This document shows positions 36,029-44,528 of a DNA stretch of 64,000 nt, in pieces (within the stretch, counting starts at the first letter, position 1; every line of letters begins with the position of its first letter). The position numbers and the translations under genes were made by a program. Origin of the DNA: Gemmatimonadota bacterium (GTDB lineage Bacteria; Gemmatimonadota; Gemmatimonadetes; Longimicrobiales; Gaopeijiaceae); assembly GCA_022340865.1 (NCBI GenBank), contig JAJDNC010000082.1, positions 1-64,000 of the forward strand, given 5' to 3'. The notes under the pieces were generated by a model. That model was not told the origin of the DNA. It ran no database searches and was given only the letters and a program-made list of their open reading frames with translations.

Positions 36029-37387
36029 TCAATCCAGCGCATAGGTGCGTCCGCCGTCCAGGGCGGCGTGGACCGTGTAGCCGAAACGGCTCTCCATGTC
36101 CCGGCGCAGCGCGTCCGAGGCGCGGGGCTCGCCGTGTACGAGGTAGACCCGCCGTGGGGGTCGGGGAGACGAGCCGGCCCAATCCAGAAGCTCGCTGTGG
36201 TCGGCGTGGGCCGACAGCCCATCCATGGTGGTGACCTCGGCCCGCACGGGCACGTTCCGCCCGTGGATCTTCACGTGGGGCTTGCCTGCCAACAGGTCCG
36301 CGCCGCGTGTGCCCTGCGCCTGGTACCCGGTGAGCAGCAGCGTGTTGCGGGGATCCGGTGCGAAAGCCGTGATGTGGTGGAGGATGCGACCGCCCGTGAG
36401 CATTCCTGCTCCGGCCAGGATCACCATGGGCCCGCGACGTTGGTTCAGTGCCTTGGACTCCTCCACGGAGCGCACGTACTCCGCCACGGAGAACGCACTG
36501 GCGCACTCCTCGTGCGTGCGTCGGTGGAACGTGTCGTGGCGCAGGTAGATCCCGGTGACGTCGATGGCCATGGGGCTGTTCAGGTACACGGGCACCCGGG
36601 GTGCCGCCCCCGACGCGAAGACACGGGACAGCACGTACAGCATGAGCTGGGCGCGCCCCACCGAGAACGCCGGCACCATGAGGATGCCGCCGCGCCGAAG
36701 CGTCCGCCGCATGATGAGCGTCAGCGCGTCCACCGGGTGGATGGTGGGGTGCTCACGGTCACCGTACGTGGACTCCATCACCACCCAGTCCGCCTCCGGC
36801 GGCGGCTCGGGCGCGGGGATGAGCAGATCCGCCGGTCGTCCCAGGTCCCCGGAGAAGAGCACGCGGCCGCCGTCGGCGTCGAGGAGCACCGAGGCGGCAC
36901 CGAGGATGTGGCCCGCCAGTGAGTACGTGAGCGTCGCGCCGCCCAGGTCCACGGTCTCGCCCACCGGCACCGGTCGCAGCAGCGGCGTCACCGCCCGCGC
37001 ATCCTCCTCCGTATACAGAGGTGCCGGCTCCTTGTGGCGCGAGAAGCCCTTCTTCCGCGCCCAGCGCGTATCCTCTTCCTGCAGGTGCCCGGAGTCGCTC
37101 AACAGAATGGGAGCCAGGTCGGCGGTAGGCTCCGTGCAGTAGATGGGTCCCGAGTATCCCTCCTTCACCAGCACCGGAAGGAAGCCCGAGTGGTCGAGGT
37201 GGGCGTGGGTGAGGATCACCGCATCGAGACCATGCGGATCGAAGGGGAGCGGCTCGCGGTTGCGCAGACGCAGCGTCTTGAGGCCTTGGAAGAGCCCGCA
37301 GTCGACGAGAATGCGCTTCGTGCCGGCGGTGACGAGGTGGCGCGAGCCGGTAACCGTGCCCGCCGCACCGAGAAAGGAGACATTCAT
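36029..37387 (-). CDS. MBL-fold / beta-CASP RNase-type exonuclease
   Basis: 452 residues from ATG 37387, which gives the family start MNVSFLGAAGTVTGSRHLV. Metal site His61-x-His63-x-Asp65-His66 (THAHLDHSG), with further ligands in LAGHILGAAS and FSGDLGR. The beta-CASP region follows (ESTYGDREHP, VPAFSVGRAQ) and the C-terminal motif SAHADHSELL with VHGEPRAS. This is the TTHA0252/CPSF73-like branch of RNA-processing beta-CASP nucleases. It acts in the cytoplasm on RNA ends. It is divergent from the CKL gene at 37764 across a 376-bp gap. All metal ligands are present. Confidence 0.92.
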   Translation of the reverse strand: MNVSFLGAAGTVTGSRHLVTAGTKRILVDCGLFQGLKTLRLRNREPLPFDPHGLDAVILTHAHLDHSGFLPVLVKEGYSGPIYCTEPTADLAPILLSDSGHLQEEDTRWARKKGFSRHKEPAPLYTEEDARAVTPLLRPVPVGETVDLGGATLTYSLAGHILGAASVLLDADGGRVLFSGDLGRPADLLIPAPEPPPEADWVVMESTYGDREHPTIHPVDALTLIMRRTLRRGGILMVPAFSVGRAQLMLYVLSRVFASGAAPRVPVYLNSPMAIDVTGIYLRHDTFHRRTHEECASAFSVAEYVRSVEESKALNQRRGPMVILAGAGMLTGGRILHHITAFAPDPRNTLLLTGYQAQGTRGADLLAGKPHVKIHGRNVPVRAEVTTMDGLSAHADHSELLDWAGSSPRPPRRVYLVHGEPRASDALRRDMESRFGYTVHAALDGGRTYALD

Positions 37388-37763
37388 GGCGTGCAACGTA
37401 TCACCCTTCCGCCATGACGCCACGTCCGGCCGCGCCTCGCTGATCTCCTTCTTCCGAGCCGGCCCTGGCCTCCCAGAGCGGCTCGCCACCCGGCACCTGG
37501 CCCCGCGACGCGGCCCCGGGCACACGCCACATGCGTCGGGCCTCGGCGGATTGCGGGCCTTTCCGCCGGCCCGGCATCCGTCCGGGCCCTGGTGTGGGGA
37601 GCCGCAAGCCTCCGGCACGAAAGTCCGACACCTGTTAGATTAGATATCGTGATAAACGTCACGTATGGGCACCCGCCTGTCGTGGCGCTCCTGCCCGGTA
37701 TCGAGTTCCTGCCCCCGACAAGTCCGGTTCGTCACAGCCGTCAGCGATGCAGGGGGCCGTACC
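37388..37763. other. 376-bp divergent intergenic region with redox operator
   Basis: Separates the MBL nuclease (minus) from unit A (plus). The right half contains AT-rich TTAGATTAGATAT, the best -10 candidates of the region, followed at once by a Rex-type box. I see no -35 hexamer close to TTGACA. No credible coding frame; the frame upstream of 37764 lacks family similarity and a ribosome site. Confidence 0.55.
37648..37665. promoter_or_regulatory. Rex-type operator before unit A
   Basis: TCGTG-N8-CACGT, 18 bp, one mismatch from a perfect TCGTG-N8-CACGA palindrome and of the same architecture as the Rex site TTGTG-N8-CACAA. It follows an AT-rich -10-like stretch (TTAGAT, 37641-37646) and lies 98 bp before the first CKL start, where it could block initiation at the promoter. 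Confidence 0.6.
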
Positions 37764-38579
37764 ATGGCAGTCGTTCTCGTTTCCAGAGGCTCCATGTCGG
37801 GAGGCCAGAAGGTGGCCGAGTGCCTCTCCCGGGACGGAGGCTTCCTGTGCATAAGCAGGGAGGACCTGGTCGAGACCGTGAATCACTACGGGAGCCTGGC
37901 GGTCCAACTCACGGAGCAGGTCTCCAAGGCCTCTCGCAACTACGAGCAGTTCAGCAAGCTGCGGCGGCCGTACCGGATCTTCATGAAGAAGGCTCTGCTC
38001 CAATATGCCCGGAACGGCAATCTGGCCTACTTCGGCTACTCCGGACACCTCCTGCTGGACAAGATCTCCCACCTCGTGCGCGTGCGCCTCACCGCGCCGA
38101 TGGCCCTCCGTGTGCGCCTCACGATGGATCGCCTGGAGTGCTCCGAGGAGGAGGCCCGGGAATACGTCCACAACGCCGACGACGAGCGCACGCGCTGGGC
38201 GCGCTTCATGTACGGAGCCGACATCCGCGACCCTGCGCAGTACGACGTCTGCCTGAGCATGGAACGCTTCACCCCCGCGGGTGCGTGCAAGCTCGTCCAG
38301 GAGATGGTCCTCCACCACGAGTTCGCGGCCACCCCGGAGTCGGTGCGGCAACTCGAGAACAGCAGAGTGGCCAACGAGGTCCTGGCGGCCCTGGTGAGGC
38401 ATCCCGAGACGTTCTCCCTGGATGTCGGGGCACGCTTCGAGGCCACGACGGTCCATTTGGAGGGGCCCTGGCTGGAGCCGGACCTCCTGAGACGCGTGGA
38501 ACGGATCGCGCGGACGGTGCAGGAGGTGCAGGAGGTGGTCTACGAGCCCGGATACGCCCCGTCGTTTCTCCTTTCCTGA
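37764..38579 (+). CDS. Cytidylate-kinase-like protein, CKL1
   Basis: 271 residues from ATG 37764. It begins VVLVSRGSMSGGQKVAECL, the nucleotide-loop region of the cytidylate-kinase-like family (Pfam PF13189), but with SRGSxSGG and no Lys of a classical P-loop. Then FGYSGHLLL and VRVRLTAPMALRVRL, and the conserved RWARFMYGADIRDPAQYDV. The C-terminal 55 residues (DVGARFEATTVHLEG) resemble a BON-type strand-helix module. It lacks a signal or membrane segment. It is the first gene of unit A behind a Rex-type box. Kinase activity is doubtful, and nucleotide-dependent sensing is an alternative. Confidence 0.82.
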   Translation: MAVVLVSRGSMSGGQKVAECLSRDGGFLCISREDLVETVNHYGSLAVQLTEQVSKASRNYEQFSKLRRPYRIFMKKALLQYARNGNLAYFGYSGHLLLDKISHLVRVRLTAPMALRVRLTMDRLECSEEEAREYVHNADDERTRWARFMYGADIRDPAQYDVCLSMERFTPAGACKLVQEMVLHHEFAATPESVRQLENSRVANEVLAALVRHPETFSLDVGARFEATTVHLEGPWLEPDLLRRVERIARTVQEVQEVVYEPGYAPSFLLS

Positions 38580-38643
38580 GGGCACGCCCGTGCCCGCCGC
38601 CCCACCCCGCTCGGCATCCATTCGGCCGAGGAGGATGTGAGAC

Positions 38644-39516
38644 ATGCCCGAGACACAACTTGCCGATGTGACGCCGGTCCTGCTGGAGAACATCAAGGAC
38701 ATCCTCCTCGAGACCGAAGGGGTCGAGAAGGAACAGGCCCGTGTCGCCAAGGAGCACACGGAGCTGTCGCGGGCCCTGGGCAGGGACACCGCGAACATGC
38801 TGGCCCTTTCTTCGGCGATGGCCGGCGACAGCGGCAGCCAGACCGCCATGGCCAAGGAGCGCACGGCGCTCACCCGTGAGCAGACCCGTCTGTCCACGAA
38901 GAGCACGGAGCTCGCCACGATCCGGACCGATCTGGGAAGGGAGCGCACGAGCCTCGCGGGACAGCGCACGGACCTGGCCGTGCAGCGCACGGAGATGGCC
39001 CGCCAGCGCAGCTCCCTCGCGGACGGGCGGACGCGGATGGCCAGGGAGCGCACCGGCCTCGCCGGCAAGCGCACCGATCTGGCCGACCGCCGCACGACGC
39101 TCTCCCACGAGCGCACGGATCTGGCGCGCGGGCGCAACCACCTCGCCGAAGCGCGCAACGAGCTGTCCACCCAGCGGACCACCCTGGCGGACCACCGGAC
39201 GCTGCGCGCCGTCACCCGGACGCGACTCTCGCTGCAGCGCACCGAGCTGGCACGGGGCCGTACGAATCTGGCGCTCATCCGGACGGGCCTGGCCTTCCTC
39301 ACCATCGGACTCAGCCTCTTCCGACTCTTCGGCCTTTCGGCCTGGACGACCTTCGACGCCGGCCTGGTCGTGCTGAGCGTCTGGATGGTGGCGGTGGGCT
39401 TCCGGGGATTCCGGCAGGCCAACCTCCGCGAGCGTCAACTGGAGGACCTGCTGGCCCGGGACCGGGGCTTTACCGACCTTCTGGGCGTGGAGCTCACGCC
39501 TCCGGGAACCGCGTGA
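38644..39516 (+). CDS. DUF202 membrane protein with 21-heptad RTxLA repeat
   Basis: 290 residues. Residues 1-70 are helical and soluble. Residues 71-217 are 21 uninterrupted heptads of the pattern x-x-R-T-x-L-A (KERTALT, RERTSLA, GQRTDLA, GKRTDLA, LQRTELA), predicting one coiled coil of about 147 residues. The last heptads run into the DUF202 motif RTELARGRTNLALIRTGLAF and two membrane helices (about 218-236 and 239-258). A short cytoplasmic tail follows. DUF202 proteins are usually about 110 residues with one or two RTxLA units, so this one has a greatly expanded motif. It sits between two CKL genes (gaps 64 and 30 bp), suggesting a membrane platform for them. Confidence 0.85.
   Translation: MPETQLADVTPVLLENIKDILLETEGVEKEQARVAKEHTELSRALGRDTANMLALSSAMAGDSGSQTAMAKERTALTREQTRLSTKSTELATIRTDLGRERTSLAGQRTDLAVQRTEMARQRSSLADGRTRMARERTGLAGKRTDLADRRTTLSHERTDLARGRNHLAEARNELSTQRTTLADHRTLRAVTRTRLSLQRTELARGRTNLALIRTGLAFLTIGLSLFRLFGLSAWTTFDAGLVVLSVWMVAVGFRGFRQANLRERQLEDLLARDRGFTDLLGVELTPPGTA
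38854..39294 (+). repeat. In-frame 21-bp period coding for 21 heptads
   Basis: The coding sequence has an exact 21-bp period with CGCAC(G/C) (Arg-Thr) recurring each unit. Synonymous positions differ between units, so it is an amino-acid-level repeat rather than recent DNA slippage. Confidence 0.85.
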
Positions 39517-39546
39517 GGTGCCGGACGGGCAGAACGGGAGCAACTC

Positions 39547-40359
39547 ATGCCGATCATCACGATATCGAGAGGATCCGGGAGCGGCGGTCAGCTTCTGGCC
39601 GAGGCGCTGGGAGAGACCCTCGGCTACGAGGTCGTCAGCCGCGAGGAGGTGGTCCACGAAGCCGCCGCCTTCGGAGCCACGGAAGAGGCCCTTCAGACGG
39701 CACTCCTGAAGCCTCCGGGCTTGTGGGCCCGGGTGCATCACGAGCGGCATCGCTACCTGGCCTTCGTGCAGGCGGCGCTGTGCCAGCGGGTCCGGAACGG
39801 CCGCATCGTCTACCACGGAAACGCGGGCCATCTGCTCCTGCCGGGGATCGCCCACGTCATCTGCGTCCGGCTCATCGCGCCCAGGGAGTTCCGGGTGCGC
39901 ATGCTCCGGGAGCGCGCCGGGATGAGCGAGGCCGAGGCCGTGGACCACTATCAGACGGTGGATCGCCAGCGTGAGAAGTGGACGCGCTTCCTCTACGGGG
40001 TGGACTGGCTCGATCCGCACCTCTACGACCTGAGCGTCAACCTCCGGACCATGGACATGGAGGATGCGGTGGAGACGGTGGCCGTCCTGAGCCGGTCACC
40101 GCGCTTCCAGCCCACGGACGAGAGCCGGCGGGCCATGGCCGACCTGCTTCTCACGAGCAGGGTGAGGGCCGCTCTGGCGGCGGACGAACGCACGGCTTCG
40201 GCGGAGGTGGGCCTGCGCGCCAGCGATGGGGTGGTGTTCCTCAGGGGCCGCCTGCGGCCTCCCTCCCTGGTGGACGCCGTCCTGGACGTGGCGGCCGGAG
40301 TGGAGGGGGTGGAGCGCGTGGATCGCGATGACCTGGCCGCGCCGGAGTTCACCGTCTGA
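39547..40359 (+). CDS. Cytidylate-kinase-like protein with BON-like tail, CKL2
   Basis: 270 residues. N-terminal loop ITISRGSGSGGQLLAEALG, closest of the five paralogues to the PF13189 consensus; then IVYHGNAGHLLLPGIAHVIC, VRLIAPREFRVRM, and the signature KWTRFLYGVDWLDPHLYDL. Residues 219-263 (VGLRASDGVVFLRGRL to EGVERVDRDDL) match the BON pattern of strand, turn with DGVV, helix and GVxxV. BON domains bind lipids or interact with membranes. It ends 5 bp before the convergent receiver gene at 40365. Expected to be cytoplasmic. Function unknown; substrate may not be CMP. Confidence 0.83.
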   Translation: MPIITISRGSGSGGQLLAEALGETLGYEVVSREEVVHEAAAFGATEEALQTALLKPPGLWARVHHERHRYLAFVQAALCQRVRNGRIVYHGNAGHLLLPGIAHVICVRLIAPREFRVRMLRERAGMSEAEAVDHYQTVDRQREKWTRFLYGVDWLDPHLYDLSVNLRTMDMEDAVETVAVLSRSPRFQPTDESRRAMADLLLTSRVRAALAADERTASAEVGLRASDGVVFLRGRLRPPSLVDAVLDVAAGVEGVERVDRDDLAAPEFTV

Positions 40360-40364
40360 GGAGG

Positions 40365-40745
40365 TTACCCGGCTTCCTCCGAGGTGAGCTTCACGATCAG
40401 GTCACACAGGTTCCGGATCTTGAAGGGCTTCGCGATGAAGTCCACGGCACCGCTCTTCAGCGTCTCCACGGCCGTGTCCACCGTGGCGAACCCGGTGATG
40501 ATGATGACCTTCGTGGCCGGTGAGTGCTGGCGCACGAACTCCATCACCTCCAGCCCGTCGGGCTTCTGCATCTTCAGGTCGGTGACGAGGACGTCGAAGC
40601 TCTCCTCCATCACCCGGTCCACGGCCTTCTGGCCGTCGGTGTACGACTCCACGTAGAAGCCGATCTTCTCGAGGGCCGGGCGCAGCCGCTCGCAGACGAT
40701 GGGCTCGTCGTCGACGAGAAGCACCTTCTTCCTGGCGGGCTTCAT
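40365..40745 (-). CDS. Single-domain response regulator
   Basis: 126 residues, a bare receiver domain. Acidic pocket Asp12/Asp13 (LLVDDEP), phosphoacceptor Asp56 (VTDLKM), Thr84 (IIITGFAT) and Lys106 (AKPF) are all present. No output domain, so it must act by protein contact, CheY-like. Its ATG overlaps the stop of the PEP-synthase-like/REC gene upstream in the unit (ATGA), so the two are translationally coupled. It may accept phosphate from the histidine kinase at 45460 or balance flow to the fused receiver. Confidence 0.92.
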   Translation of the reverse strand: MKPARKKVLLVDDEPIVCERLRPALEKIGFYVESYTDGQKAVDRVMEESFDVLVTDLKMQKPDGLEVMEFVRQHSPATKVIIITGFATVDTAVETLKSGAVDFIAKPFKIRNLCDLIVKLTSEEAG

Positions 40746-43700
40746 CGCTGTGTCCGCTCCTTCGCCTTGCGTGCCTTCCGCGCCGCCTTCCGAACCGTGG
40801 TCTCCAGCGCCTTTGAGCTGAACGGCTTCGTGATGAACTCGAAGGCGCCGCTGTACTCCGCCTCACGGGCCGCGTCCATCGTCCCGTATCCCGTGATGAC
40901 GATCACCTGCGTGCCGAAGCCGCTGTCCCGCACGAAGCGGAGCACCTCGAGTCCGTCGGGCCCCTGCATCTTGAGGTCGGTGATCACGACGTCGAAGCGC
41001 TTCTCCGCCAGGCGGTCGACGGCCTTCTGGCTCTCCGTGAAGACCTCGATCCGATAGCCCTTCCTCTCCAGGTGCTCCTTCAGCCGCTCGCAGACCATGG
41101 GCTCGTCGTCCAGCACCAGGACCTCCGTGGACGTGCTCATCTCGCTGTCTCCCTTGTCTTCCGGCTCCTCGTCGGCGGAGAGCGTGGCGCTCGAGAAGGG
41201 GCGCCCGCTCATGAATCGGTCGACGTATTCGTCCACCAGCCGGTCGTTCCTCATATGGATGTCGAGCTGCCTGGTGAAGCCGATGAGTCGCCCCACCATC
41301 CGCAGCCGCTCGACCATGGCGTCCGCATCCAGGCCCTTGATGCGCCCCACCACGAGGTCGCCACGCCCCTCCGCCACGAACCCATGGCCCTCCAGGATCC
41401 GCTTCAGGAGCGCGGCCCGCCGCGAGCGGCGCGTGAGCTCCGTGACGCCTCCCGCGAAACGGAAGTAGATGTAGTTGTCCGCCGGGGAGTTGCCGAGGTA
41501 GGTGTCCACGATGTTGAAGTGGTAACCCAGCCGCAGGCTCAGGTGCAGGTACTCCCCCGACACGAAGGCCAGGTTCTGCTCCGGGCGCGCGGCCTGCGCT
41601 CCGGTGAGGGGCATGGGCCGCGTGGCGCTGGACATGAAGCCCTCGAGGTCCATGGAGGCCGGTGCAGTCTCCCAGGCGCCGCCGGTGGTGAGCTCCTCCA
41701 GCACCGGCACCAGGGGCCGCGACGTGAGGTCCTCCGGCGTGGCGGTGGTGCTGCCCGCCTCCACGTGGAAGCCGCCTCCCAGGTCCACGAGAATCAGGTC
41801 CAGGGGCACCGGGAGCTCCAGCCGCCGCACGTAGTGGACCCCCGCGGGCGGTGACACCCAGCCGATCTCGACGAGCTCGCAGATGGCCTTCTCGTGGGCG
41901 AACCGGATGACGTCGTGATAGGTCGTGCAGTTCGCGGCGGAGAACGCCGGACTCGTGGGGTCCCGCAGCCGGAGCGGGGCGATTCTGCGCAGCATACGGC
42001 GTAGAGTGCGGAACTCGGCGGCATCCTCGAACGACGACGCCCTGGACAGCTGGTACCGGAGCAGCTCCTCCACGCGGCCTTCGTAGACGACGTTCTCCTC
42101 CGCGTCCACGGTGACCTCCGTTCCCCCGGTCAGGATCCGGGTGGCGAGTCCCGTGTCGACGATGGTGGGCAGGCGCAGGTCCCGGGCCACCGCCGCGAAG
42201 TGCCCCGTGGCGCTGCCCAGGTCCGTCAGCACCGCCGAGGCACCGGCCAGCATGCCCCCAATGCGGGGCGTGGCCGCCCGGACCACGAGGACCGCCCCCG
42301 GGGGGACCTCCGCGGGGAGCTGTTCCGGGTCGGTGACGAGGCACACGGGCCCGCTGCCGATGCCGCGGCACGCGACTTCTCCCCTTCCCCGCATGAGGAC
42401 GGGATACCTGCGCACGATGTCGCTGAGGTCGCGTCCGCGGGGCTCGGAGACCACCGCCATGCGCAGAGGCCGGGCCTGGAGCACGAAGAGGCGTCCTTCG
42501 TGGTCGAAGGCCCACTCGATGTCCTGGGCCGCCTTCATGTACTGCTCGATGCGCCGTGCCGAGCCGGCGAGCTCGTTCAACTCCTCGTCGGACACCGCCG
42601 GGGCGTCCCTCTCCGCGTCGGGGACCGGCTCCGCAACCGCACCACCTCCCGATACGGCCACGAACATGCGCTCCTTGTGGGCGACCCTCCGGGCGACGAC
42701 GTGGTACGCGGGATCCCGTGACATCTCCACCCGGTCCACCGACGCACCGCCTTCCACCACGAGCTTGCCCAACCCCCGTGCCGCGGATACCACCAACGTG
42801 TTCCGCTCCGGTGCCGTGGGATCGAGACTGTAGATCACTCCGCTGGCCCGGGCCGGGACCATGCGGAGGATCCCCACGGCCATGTACCCGCATCCAGGCG
42901 GGATCGTGTGCAGCCTGCGATAGCGCATGACCCCCGGGGCGTACATGCTCGCCACCACCGTCCGGTACGCGTCGACGACGCCCTCCGGAGGTACGCCCAA
43001 GACCGTCTCGTACTGGCCGGCGAAGCTCAACTCGCCGTCCTCGTCCACCGCGCTCGATCGGACCGCGAGGAGCGGCTCTCCGTCGCCCGAGCGGACCAGG
43101 CGCCCCAGCTCCCGTCGTATCGCACGTACGATCGACCGGGGCACGCGGGCTCCGAGGATCGCTTCCCGGATCCGGCGGGACTCTTCCTCCAGCGTCTCTC
43201 CTCCCTGCATGAAGTGCGCGCGCAGCACCTCCACCGCCTCGCCGACACCCGCCGCCTCGAGGAACTCGCGACACGCCTGGGTGGTGACCACGAAGCCCTC
43301 CGGCACCGTGAATCCCAAGCGGTTCCGGACCTCACCCAGACGGGCCATCTTGGCCCCGACCACCTCGAGCTGCTCGGTGCCCACATCCTCCAGAGAAACC
43401 ACGAAGGGAGCCTCGGGCACCACCAGTCGGCACTCCAGCGCGGCGCCCACGGCGTCGTCGATCTTCGCCAGCGCCTCCAGGAGATCCGGGTATCGATCCT
43501 GTGAGATGGCGTTCAGGTTCGTCACCACGGCGTGGGCGGCGTCCTTCAGCTCCGCGGCCAGATCGCGCAGGTACTTGCTGTCGAAGACGTACTCGCCACC
43601 CAGCTTCTCTCCGGCGTCCGCAATGAGCTCCAGGACGTGGTCGTTCTCCTCCACCAGCGCACGGAACCGGTTGAGCGTCTCGCGGAGCTGGTCCACGTTG

Positions 43701-43750
43701 CCCTGGCGTCTGCGCGCCAGGAGCGCGCGGAGCGCTGGTGCGACGCCCAT
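40742..43750 (-). CDS. PEP-synthase-like (PPDK N-domain, swivel) protein fused to a receiver domain
   Basis: 1002 residues from ATG 43750 (GGAAGGGG upstream). Residues 1-115 are helical. About 125-430 is a pyruvate-phosphate-dikinase-type ATP-grasp (AVRSSAVDEDGELSFAGQYE with Arg231; DIEWAFDHEGRLFVLQARP). About 465-560 is the swivelling phosphohistidine domain with His517 (GSATGHFAAVARDLRLPTIV). Residues 600-860 are unfamiliar and replace the PEP/pyruvate barrel of true PEP synthase. Residues 871-1002 are a receiver with phosphoacceptor Asp925. So ATP or PEP chemistry and two-component signalling share one chain. It is coupled to the lone receiver downstream and 1 bp from the TIGR02186 gene upstream. 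Sugar- or pyruvate-kinase function is uncertain. Confidence 0.86.
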   Translation of the reverse strand: MGVAPALRALLARRRQGNVDQLRETLNRFRALVEENDHVLELIADAGEKLGGEYVFDSKYLRDLAAELKDAAHAVVTNLNAISQDRYPDLLEALAKIDDAVGAALECRLVVPEAPFVVSLEDVGTEQLEVVGAKMARLGEVRNRLGFTVPEGFVVTTQACREFLEAAGVGEAVEVLRAHFMQGGETLEEESRRIREAILGARVPRSIVRAIRRELGRLVRSGDGEPLLAVRSSAVDEDGELSFAGQYETVLGVPPEGVVDAYRTVVASMYAPGVMRYRRLHTIPPGCGYMAVGILRMVPARASGVIYSLDPTAPERNTLVVSAARGLGKLVVEGGASVDRVEMSRDPAYHVVARRVAHKERMFVAVSGGGAVAEPVPDAERDAPAVSDEELNELAGSARRIEQYMKAAQDIEWAFDHEGRLFVLQARPLRMAVVSEPRGRDLSDIVRRYPVLMRGRGEVACRGIGSGPVCLVTDPEQLPAEVPPGAVLVVRAATPRIGGMLAGASAVLTDLGSATGHFAAVARDLRLPTIVDTGLATRILTGGTEVTVDAEENVVYEGRVEELLRYQLSRASSFEDAAEFRTLRRMLRRIAPLRLRDPTSPAFSAANCTTYHDVIRFAHEKAICELVEIGWVSPPAGVHYVRRLELPVPLDLILVDLGGGFHVEAGSTTATPEDLTSRPLVPVLEELTTGGAWETAPASMDLEGFMSSATRPMPLTGAQAARPEQNLAFVSGEYLHLSLRLGYHFNIVDTYLGNSPADNYIYFRFAGGVTELTRRSRRAALLKRILEGHGFVAEGRGDLVVGRIKGLDADAMVERLRMVGRLIGFTRQLDIHMRNDRLVDEYVDRFMSGRPFSSATLSADEEPEDKGDSEMSTSTEVLVLDDEPMVCERLKEHLERKGYRIEVFTESQKAVDRLAEKRFDVVITDLKMQGPDGLEVLRFVRDSGFGTQVIVITGYGTMDAAREAEYSGAFEFITKPFSSKALETTVRKAARKARKAKERTQR
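41138..41153 (-). promoter_or_regulatory. Internal ribosome site and ATG for the fused receiver
   Basis: Inside the fusion gene, GGGAG at 41149-41153 is followed 8 nt later by an in-frame ATG (41140-41138, Met871), exactly at the receiver's natural start (MSTSTEVLVLDDE). A separate free receiver could be made from this site. Confidence 0.5.
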
Positions 43751-43751
43751 C

Positions 43752-44528
43752 CTAGTGCCCCTTCCTTGCGCCGCGGCCGAAGACCACGCCGGTGAGGAGT
43801 CCCGCGGCCCCGGCGATGAGCACGGCCAGGACGCCATACAGGAGGCTGTGCCCCCCGGCCAACGCGGTGATGAGCGCCGCCACCCCGCCCTGCTCCACCC
43901 GCACGCTTCCTTCGCCCACGAGCTCCGCGTTGCCGCGGGCGAAGGTGTACGCCAGCACCCGGTACTCGCCCGGGGGGACCTTGGCGGGCAGCGCGAAGTC
44001 GGCCGTGGCCAGAGCGCCGCCCTCCGCACCGGCCGGCATCACCTCCACGCGGCCCTCGGAGACGTCCCACAGCCCGTCCCGCTCCTTGAGCTGGACGAGC
44101 TCGTCGAAGAGGGTGTCCGCGGTGGCTCCACCCCCCGACCGTGCGGCCAGGGCGTCGAATCCGAGATCGAGCCGCGTCAGCACCGCGGGTGCGGCCAGGC
44201 TCGACAGGGCGCACGTCGTGCGCAGCAGGTACACGTCCGGCACGGTCTCGAAGGTCACGTCGCCCACGTTCATCCAGATCAGCCCGAGCACCTTCCCCTT
44301 TCGCTTGAGCGTCAGACTCCGTTCCTGCCCCACCAGCAGAATGGCGACTTCGTCATCCGCAAGCACGGGGGCGGTGACGTGGACCGTGCTCTCGTGGTAC
44401 AGCATGTGCACGTTCACCACCGACGGCTGGATCACGAGGGACTCCTGCGCTTCCGATGCTTCCCCCGACAGCACGAGCGCCACCGCCACCACGAATGTCG
44501 GCGCCAGCAGGCGGAAGACGGCACGCAT
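43752..44528 (-). CDS. TIGR02186-type transmembrane protein (TauE/SafE partner)
   Basis: 258 residues. Signal peptide (FVVAVALVLSGEASEAQ), then a beta-rich periplasmic domain with features of TIGR02186 / PF09608 proteins: LVIQPSVVNV, AILLVGQERSLTLKRKGKVL and IWMNVGDVTFETVPDVYLL. A C-terminal membrane helix (HSLLYGVLAVLIAGAAGLLT) and a basic tail follow. In other bacteria these proteins are encoded next to TauE/SafE exporters, as here: its ATG overlaps the exporter stop by one base (TGATG). It probably forms a complex with that exporter. The biochemical role of the family is not known. Confidence 0.85.
   Translation of the reverse strand: MRAVFRLLAPTFVVAVALVLSGEASEAQESLVIQPSVVNVHMLYHESTVHVTAPVLADDEVAILLVGQERSLTLKRKGKVLGLIWMNVGDVTFETVPDVYLLRTTCALSSLAAPAVLTRLDLGFDALAARSGGGATADTLFDELVQLKERDGLWDVSEGRVEVMPAGAEGGALATADFALPAKVPPGEYRVLAYTFARGNAELVGEGSVRVEQGGVAALITALAGGHSLLYGVLAVLIAGAAGLLTGVVFGRGARKGH

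Noticed and set aside
38854..39294. Tandem DNA repeat array or CRISPR
   Set aside because: The 21-bp period is conserved at the amino-acid level only and lies within one open frame; there are no spacers.
37764..40359. Calling the CKL proteins true cytidylate kinases (cmk)
   Set aside because: They lack the GK[ST] loop and their lengths and tails differ from Cmk; five copies in one island also argue against a housekeeping role.
40742..43750. A genuine PEP synthase or pyruvate phosphate dikinase
   Set aside because: The C-terminal PEP/pyruvate-binding barrel is not present; an unrelated region and a receiver occupy its place.
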